64,000 nucleotides of DNA from positions 558,001 to 622,000 of the forward strand of contig JAYKXP010000022.1 of NCBI GenBank assembly GCA_037176845.1, read 5' to 3'. The notes beneath the pieces were generated by a model, which searched no databases, was not told the origin of the DNA, and saw nothing but the letters and a program-made list of their open reading frames with translations. Source of the DNA: Paramarasmius palmivorus. Its lineage: Eukaryota > Basidiomycota > Agaricomycetes > Agaricales > Marasmiaceae. The position numbers were made by a program, and so were the translations under genes. Shown one piece after another: positions 57,508 to 64,000 of this stretch; within the stretch, counting starts at the first letter, position 1, and each line of letters starts with the position of its first letter.

Positions 57508-60500
57508 TCAATTGGGCACCGATAGAGTCACTGGACAAGGGGGATGAAAATCACTCGCACCCCCATTCCAGTCATGTAACATCGCGGTCTTGGCAGTAGC
57601 TATTAATGAGGGCGTGTCAGGACTCACAGTCACCATCAGGATTCACAGAACATACCAGCATTCCGCGAAAACAGGTTACCCGTTATGCTCGTAATCGCCA
57701 TGTTGCAAGCCTTGCTCACGTCCGGGTTCCCTGTCGCTCCTACACTCAAACTTTTCAGGATATCTATACCTCCCGCGCTCACAATCTCTTTTCGAATAGC
57801 TGATCCACCAACATCACCCAGTAAGCTTATCGCCAATGCCAGCTGGACGTGAACATCGACACAATATTCGTTTGATGCAACTCTCAGAGCAGCCAACAGG
57901 GAGTCAACAACACCAGCATCTACCAAAGCCTTTCTCGTCGACCCGCCCCATTCCGCGCAGCTAAACCTCTGGATGGCAAACCCAAACGAACCCAGAGGAT
58001 ATAACACTTCCGGAGGGAGCACGGTTGGTAAGCGCGCAAGCCCTTTTGCGACATCAGCTTGCAAGAGGATCTTCGACATGTCACTACTGTTAGGCCTCAT
58101 GAGACAGCCTACGGCTCGGGCACTCCAGCTCAACACCTCTGGATTCATCGACGTCTTTAAATGATGAGTGATCATCTCGATGCACCCGGCCTTCGCAAGA
58201 GCTTTGGCCAGCTTGATAGACCGAGAAATCCTTGCTACTGCGTATAGCCCAGCGCTGACGTTCTCTGGAATGGGAGAGGGAACTTCGGAGCTCCGCCGAA
58301 GGTGAGTCGCAATGACAGTAATGAGACCCATGGATCCCATATAGTCTGCGAGTCCGTCGGATTGGACGAGGGTGCCTAGACAGAACATAGACATGCTCGG
58401 CAAGATACCGAGACTATCCCTCGATTGGGTTCGTAGGAGTACCGATGGTAGATTGAGCTTAATGAGGCCGTTTGCCACTTCAGCAGTCCTGCATATCCGG
58501 CTCAAACACCAGACGGCCAGGGTCTCCACCTCCTCATTCGGAGCCATACTGCAGATCTCTACCAAAGTCGCTGCTGTACCTGTCCGAAAAATGGTGTTGG
58601 CACTAATAGAGTCGTGGCTGTGAGAGGCTAATCAGTAAAGCTTAGCGTACAAGCCGATGCGAGAGGACGTACGCAAGTGTCCCTAGAATGATCAAAACCA
58701 AGTCCACTCCATAGCCTTCTGCGGCCCGCGTCTTGAGTAAATGAATAAGTGTCGGTATAGCTCCAGCGTTGACAAGCTTGAATGCTTCTTGGTCCGACTC
58801 TATCGCAATTTCGTACATCTTGAGAAGGTATTTATCTACACTTTCCTTCTTTTGGCCCTCGCGAACTTCAGACTGCAACGCTTGGATCACAAGAATTGCA
58901 CTAAGTCGAGCCTCTACAGACAATATTGAGCATCATACGACACCGCGTGCGAGCACGAAAAATACATACCGCCAATAGTAGACCTCGATCCAGTAAACGA
59001 CCTGTCCCCATCATCTAGAGTTGCATTGTCCATGATGGTTTCCAGCGTTTTCGGAGAAAACAGCCTAGGATTATACGGGGAACCTATTGATGCCGAAGCA
59101 GACTGTGATCGTTGTGGTCTGTGCCACCGAAGAGAGTCACTCCTGGTTGAGACAGCTGACGATATAGCTGGTGGAATGTTCATGTCGGCGGGGCTACGGT
59201 TTGGGAGAGGTACTGTCTGGGCTGATTGGCTCCGAGTCAAGTTGTGGTAGGCCACCGAGTCAGCACTAAGTTGGCGACCAGGGCTAGGGATTTCTGCAGG
59301 AAGAGACCATCTGGATGGTATAACTATATCAAGGTGTGAATTATGCGGCTATGAAGGGAGCAGGATGGGACTCACGTGGTAGTGTTGGATACTTTGTGGG
59401 CATCTGTTTTAGTGACATTGCGTTCTGGGGTGGAGTGCGAGGCGTAGGAGGAGAGTTTGACGGACTCCTACTACTTCGACTAGAACTAGTTCCAGCGGAA
59501 GACGACACAGAAGACGATTCAGAGCCAGCAGGAACGCTGAACTCACGGTACGCTGGTGGGCCCGTGGTATATGACCGTATCGAGTTTCTTGTCACAAGAC
59601 GATACCGACTACCACCAAATGGCGAGGCCGTGGTTCGTCTATCATCGAAGGTATTTTCCATCAACTTCTGAGTACCTATATCGGGAGCAATGATTCAGCA
59701 TACGGGTGGACAGTTACGAAAAAGTAAGACTTACTGTGACTGTACGAATCCTCGTGAACAGAATGCTCCCGCCACATTCCCACGATGATATCAAAACTCG
59801 GTCTGAGACGAGCCTCTCTGTGCCAACTCTCCTCTATGATGCCCCAGATTTTATCATCCAAACCCTTAACGGCTACTTCTGGATCGTCGGGACGGTCTGG
59901 GCGCGCATCCTCTTGTGTAACCAAACGATAGATGCGGTCCTCAGTGAGGACGCCCCAAGGTAGCGTGAAAGTAAATACCTGACAAACAATAAGTGCCGTA
60001 GTCTCAAAAGTGTCGGTGCTACTCGCCTCGAGTGCACACATAGCAAACGCAAACACATCTGACGGCTTCGACGTGGTCTGCAAGCATAATGAGCAAGCGA
60101 AATAAATGTGAACAAACTACTCACCCCCTTCCATGCTTCAGGGCTATAATAACGATGAGCGTCCAGAGATTGACTGGGCTGCACTTGTAGCATGTCATAG
60201 TCGGCAACACAAGCATGACCATTTGGACCAATGAGAATGTTTGTCGGCTTTAGCCCTCCGTGAATGATTCCATGCTACAAGGACGGTCGTGAGTGCAATA
60301 ATGTGGACTAGATGCAATGTTGCCCACAGCATGCAAGTATTGCATTCCGACCGCAACGTCGAGAACCTGAAGCTGCACTTAGATCCAATATTCAATAGGT
60401 TACAACGCACTTGCCAGGGGTCGTATATCCATGTCAGGATGATTTGCAGTCCATTGCGTGATATTGCCATTTTCTTGAAGAGGTAGTATGATGTACTGAG

Positions 60501-60838
60501 GCTTTTCATCTTGGGGAGATATACCATACACGTCCAGGATGTTGGTGTGCTGTAGATCATGCCACTGAGCAGCCCGTCGTGCGATTTTCTGAGCAGGAAT
60601 CAGGTGAGTAGTGGTTAGTGATAACAGTCAATAAGAATACCCGTGGATCACTTACTTCCGATTGTGACTGGGTAACTAGTCTCTTTACTATGACCCTTCT
60701 TTCATTCCAAATACCCGTTGAAAGATGTCTGTGCCTCTGAAACGCAGGATGAGGTTGAGGATCGAGTAGAATGGCATCTGGCGCAATATCCAGAGGCAAC
60801 AGAATCTCCGGTTGGGATTGAGCGTCATTTAGGGCCAT
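57508..60838 (-). CDS. Pseudokinase-ARM repeat protein, copy B
   Basis: Paralogue of copy A with the same domain order and intron plan. The ATG at 60838 gives MALNDAQSQPEILLPLDIAP. The kinase-like part keeps Lys in RRVIVKRL and has TNILDVYGI and YIILPLQENGNITQW. The catalytic loop is HGGLKPTNIL (no HRD Asp) and DFG reads DYD, followed by SPEAWKG, PSDVFAFAMCALEVFTFTLP and ARLRPSFDIIVGMWREH. A shorter Ser-rich linker contains SSSVSSSAGTSSSRSSRSPS. ARM-like repeats include IPTLIHLLKTRAAEGYGVDL, WCLSRICRT, VSAGLYAVARISRSIKLAK and FAIQRFSCAEWGGSTRKALV. The final exon after SRNAA reads TAKTAMLHDWNGG and ends at TGA 57508. Conservation of the degenerate catalytic site in both copies argues for a non-catalytic role. 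Confidence 0.8.
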
Positions 60839-61510
60839 GGTTGTGTTTCACGGGAAGGGACAAACGGATTTACATTCGGGTAATGATGGGTGAAAAGGAT
60901 GCTGGGGCAAAGGGCAGGTTCAGATAACCCCATCACTTTCTGAAAATGGACCATCCACCAAATCCGGATACAAGGGGTCTGGATATAAATTGGCGCAATG
61001 GAAGAGTTCTTGATGAGGACCAATCACAGGCGATTCGACAGCGGGACCAGGAAATCAGTCACCTGGACTTCAATGAGCGTCTACTGCTACGCCACAAGAA
61101 ACAAGGCAATACATTACCATCTCTGCGACACTTGACCCAAGTTGAACCTTCGAATTGAAACCGAAAGTAGTAAAAGACCATGACACGTCTGTAACGACCC
61201 TGTTATCTCGACGTTGAAACAACACCAAGTGAAACCTACTTACCCGTCCTAGAGCCGAGCAAGGGTTGATGTCAAAACAAAGCAAGAATACAAAGTTTGT
61301 ATGCAGAGATGGTTGTCTGCAGGTGGTGGTTGAAGAGAAACCTGGAGAAAATTGTCACTGTCACGGTCTCACTGTCCCGAATGATCTATCTATCTATCAC
61401 TTCCAGACTCCCGCGGCACGCCCTGGGTCGAGTCCCGAGCGCAATTCGGTATGGTCATTCGAATATGTAAAAGTACAACAACAAAAACAAGACGTAAAGA
61501 TTGATGGATT
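60839..61510. other. Intergenic, no gene seen
   Basis: This holds the promoter of pseudokinase-ARM copy B and the 3' flank of DUF2306-like gene 3. The order differs from the copy A locus, where the kinase-ARM and DUF2306-like genes are divergent. Confidence 0.5.
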
Positions 61511-63057
61511 TCAGTATCGAAGACGGTCAAATTCATCTTTGTCAGGATCGTAGTCTCGTGGTTCAAGGGCAAAGTTATGTCGTTGGTAATTGGCGGTATC
61601 CGAATATCGCAACTGTCGTAAGAACTTCGTAAAGATCAAAGAACCAATGAGGAACGAAATATCTCACGTAGGTCTCGATACCTGCGACATGAATTAAAGT
61701 CGCTATCCACAATGCCATCCCATGGGTTACACGAACCGCAGAAGCGTATCCAAGGTCCCCTCCTCCGAGGGAAGCACGAACAGCGACATAGAAGCTGGGG
61801 TCGGATAGTGTGTTGCCAGATGCTTCACAGTGGGGATACAGTACACTGAGTCGTTCCAGAGACTTCAGAACAAACAAAATCTCGTCGCAGTCGCCAGAGC
61901 TAGTGTAGGGAGATGAGGCTAAATCCAAATATTGACGTGAAAGCCAAACTCGCCGAGTAATAGGAACCAATATCGGTTATAATGCGATTTGCAGCCAGCA
62001 TAATAAGTTTCCCGGTTATAACCGACGAAAAGTATACGACGGCTCCTGGGAGACGATGGCCATGGTGTCAGTAGGGATGCCTAGGTATCACAACAGACGA
62101 CGCACGAAGCATCCACTTCCTATGCAGCCTTGTATTCCTTCTCGCGTAAAAGAAGCCGATAAGGAGAGTCACGACAGTCATGATACCGAGAATATAATAT
62201 GCAGACTGAGCATTGATTTCGCCGCCGAAGGCTCTGCGTGCGACGATTGCGCCACCGACATTCCCCACAACAAGGATTATGAGTACAAAGTATCCTGCAT
62301 GTCTCGCGTGAGTATCGGAGGAACGGCGATTCGACTAATATGCATACCGTTCAGACGGTGCAAGAGCATGTATTTCTGAGGAGAGTCGTTTGGTCAGAGC
62401 GTCTGGTGAGATGATTCAAAGGGTCCTTACCCTGCGAATCATCGGGAAGAACTGTAGTCCGACAAGGATGCCTCCCACTGTAGCACATGTCTTAGGATCG
62501 CAGATTGGGGAATGTAAAATCAGCTCACAAATTGTAAGATAGATGTGGAGGATGTAGTTTATCCTATAGAGTTCAATATTGAACCAAAAAAACTCGCCTA
62601 ATCAGATGATCGTCAAAAAATTACAACGAGGATTCTTGAGACTACGCGCCTGGGACAGTCATGGACCGCATTTTGACCGGGTCCATAAAGATGCTCCGAG
62701 CCAGGCAATAGCCAATCAACGCTCCGCCAAAAAAGAAAACTATTGAAGGTCAAGAGCCAGCCATGAGTCATGACTCCCCAGCGACGGTGACTACTCACGT
62801 AGGGACAGACTATACTTCTCTCGGAACCCTAACATCCAAGATAGTGACATGTAGAGCGAGACGACAGGATTTCGCCTCCCAATCTTGGGGTAGTGAGGTG
62901 TTGCTTGGGGTGGCGAAGTCATAATTGAGGGCTGATAGCTTGCAGACATTGCAGCACTTTGGGAGCTGGTAGGATAAGGCTCCGTATATGCGACTGGCCG
63001 AATCACATAGGCGTTGCGAGAGTCGTCTGTCTTCTCTGTGTATTGGATGCTTGCCAT
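61511..63057 (-). CDS. DUF2306-like multi-pass membrane protein 3
   Basis: Third local paralogue. The ATG at 63057 reads MASIQYTEKTDDSRNAYVIR; codons upstream in the same frame have no ATG. After VVSLYMSLSWMLGFREKYSL come FFFGGALIGYCLARSIFMDP, VKMRSMTVPG, then EFFW. The intron between the last two (62598-62649) starts with GC where genes 1 and 2 have GT. Later motifs are VGNVGGAIVARRAFGGEINA, QSAYYILGIMTVVTLLIGFF, RRNTRLHRKWMLR, a DCDEILFVLKSL block, VTHGMALWIATLIHVAGIET and FALEPRDYDPDKDEFDRLRY before TGA 61511. The frame is intact if the GC-AG intron is accepted. Confidence 0.72.
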
Positions 63058-63232
63058 GATGGAAGACGGAGAACGATGAACCGTCACACTTCAAAATATG
63101 GTCCGCGACTAGACCTTCCTTTTTGTGGTCCAACCCTGCGCCTCAAGAAGGCAGATGATGTGAATTTGACAGCGGCAGTTCTAAAACTAGGTACGGATAA
63201 GTGAACCAGTTATTCATGTTCAGGGTTGTAGC

Positions 63233-63903
63233 TCACCCACCCAAGCACCTGAACCGAGTATTCATATTCTTCTGTTTGTATGGCGCTTCATGTCTGACAA
63301 GGATCTTGAACCTACAAAAAAATGATCAGTGCATCCCATAATTCTAATCCAGACCTCACTTGTAGCTACGATAGTACCGTCTGTTCTTGGCGGCATGATT
63401 TCGGGAATAGCGAAACCTAAGAACCATGAGAACCAGAAACAGTTCTTGAATAGTTCGACATAGGGTGATGTAACCCGGCGTCTAATCAGGACCTAGGAGT
63501 CTGGAATGAGATATATATATCGGTTAGCGAGACACCTTGCACAGCCAAGTCGTGAATGAAATCGTGAGGCCTTCCAGAGAAGAATTGGTTAGCAGCTGTG
63601 ACACTGACACGAGTTAAACAGTGTTACACACCTATTCATATTCAATAGTGTACTACCCTAGCCCTGACATTGACTCCACCAAATTCAGTCTAAACATTTT
63701 TGCATTCGTATTGACAAGAATGAGCGCTCGAGAACTAATCCCGAAAGTTAGCCTACAATCGCCAGAAAAATTTTGTTTCACTCACGGATAGACGGTAAAG
63801 TGTGATGTATTAGAACCTAGTGTTCGAGATCTTTGCTCGTCGACGAGAAGAACGTTGCCGTGCTCGAACTTGACTTCTTGGCCGTTGCTGCTGGGGTTTG
63901 CCA
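63233..63903 (-). CDS. Hypothetical protein, tentative three-exon model
   Basis: The first exon starts at ATG 63903 (MANPSSNGQEVKFEHGNVLL) and ends at a GTGAGT donor after TVYP. A second plausible exon at about 63371-63482 reads RRVTSPYVELFKNCFWFSWF then LGFAIPEIMPPRTDGTIVAT. A third, after an intron ending TTTGTAG, gives RFKILVRHEAPYKQKNMNTR and a stop at 63233. All junctions keep phase, but the first intron would be about 300 nt, unusually long here, so an exon may be missing. The product would be about 110 residues. No family is recognised. Confidence 0.35.
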
Positions 63904-64000
63904 TGGTGAGGGCGTTGATCGTTGCAAAGAATAGGTGAGTATGACTGCCAAGGTCGGAGTTCGAAAAAAATTGGATGTCAATGGGTCAGACGCTCATTAG

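Overview
The window is nuclear DNA of a filamentous basidiomycete, most likely an agaricomycete mushroom. Almost every gene is cut by short introns of about 45-75 bp with GT...AG ends. The gene families fit this: STE3-type pheromone receptors, a heme-thiolate peroxidase, a deuterolysin, a GH78-like rhamnosidase, multi-intron DUF2306-like membrane proteins and a MARVEL-like protein. Two intron-bearing nuclear tRNA-Pro genes are also present. All assignments come from reading translations; no database search was possible.

Layout. 1-5 kb: the 3' part of an MFS sugar transporter and a secreted M35 metallopeptidase. 5-9 kb: two tandem STE3-like seven-helix receptors. 9-17.5 kb: housekeeping genes, namely a mitochondrial BipA/TypA GTPase, ER membrane complex subunit EMC1 and a PP2A-like phosphatase. 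18-24 kb: a small secreted protein, a tRNA-Pro(CGG), a Cys-rich protein of unknown function and a MICOS MIC26/27 subunit. 24-30.4 kb: a recent tandem duplication of a multi-pass membrane protein gene, including its promoter; the first copy looks broken. 31-39 kb: a possible small secreted protein, a tRNA-Pro(UGG), a Gly-rich single-pass membrane protein, the GH78-like enzyme and an APH-fold phosphotransferase interrupted by one stop codon.

39-64 kb is rich in local paralogues. There are two long proteins that join a degenerate kinase domain to armadillo-like repeats (39.1-42.5 and 57.5-60.8 kb), three DUF2306-like membrane proteins (43.4, 55.1 and 61.5 kb) and two tandem seven-helix proteins (48.4 and 50.2 kb). 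Among them lie a heme-thiolate peroxidase, a secreted ricin-B-fold lectin, a MARVEL-like protein and a hypothetical gene at the right edge. A compact MITE-like element with perfect 26-bp inverted ends lies just downstream of the second kinase-ARM gene.

The most notable signals are the repeated pairing of pseudokinase-ARM genes with DUF2306-like genes, the receptor pair without a visible pheromone gene, the MITE, and three introns that only make sense with GC donors. One of these GC donors sits at a position where the two paralogues have GT.
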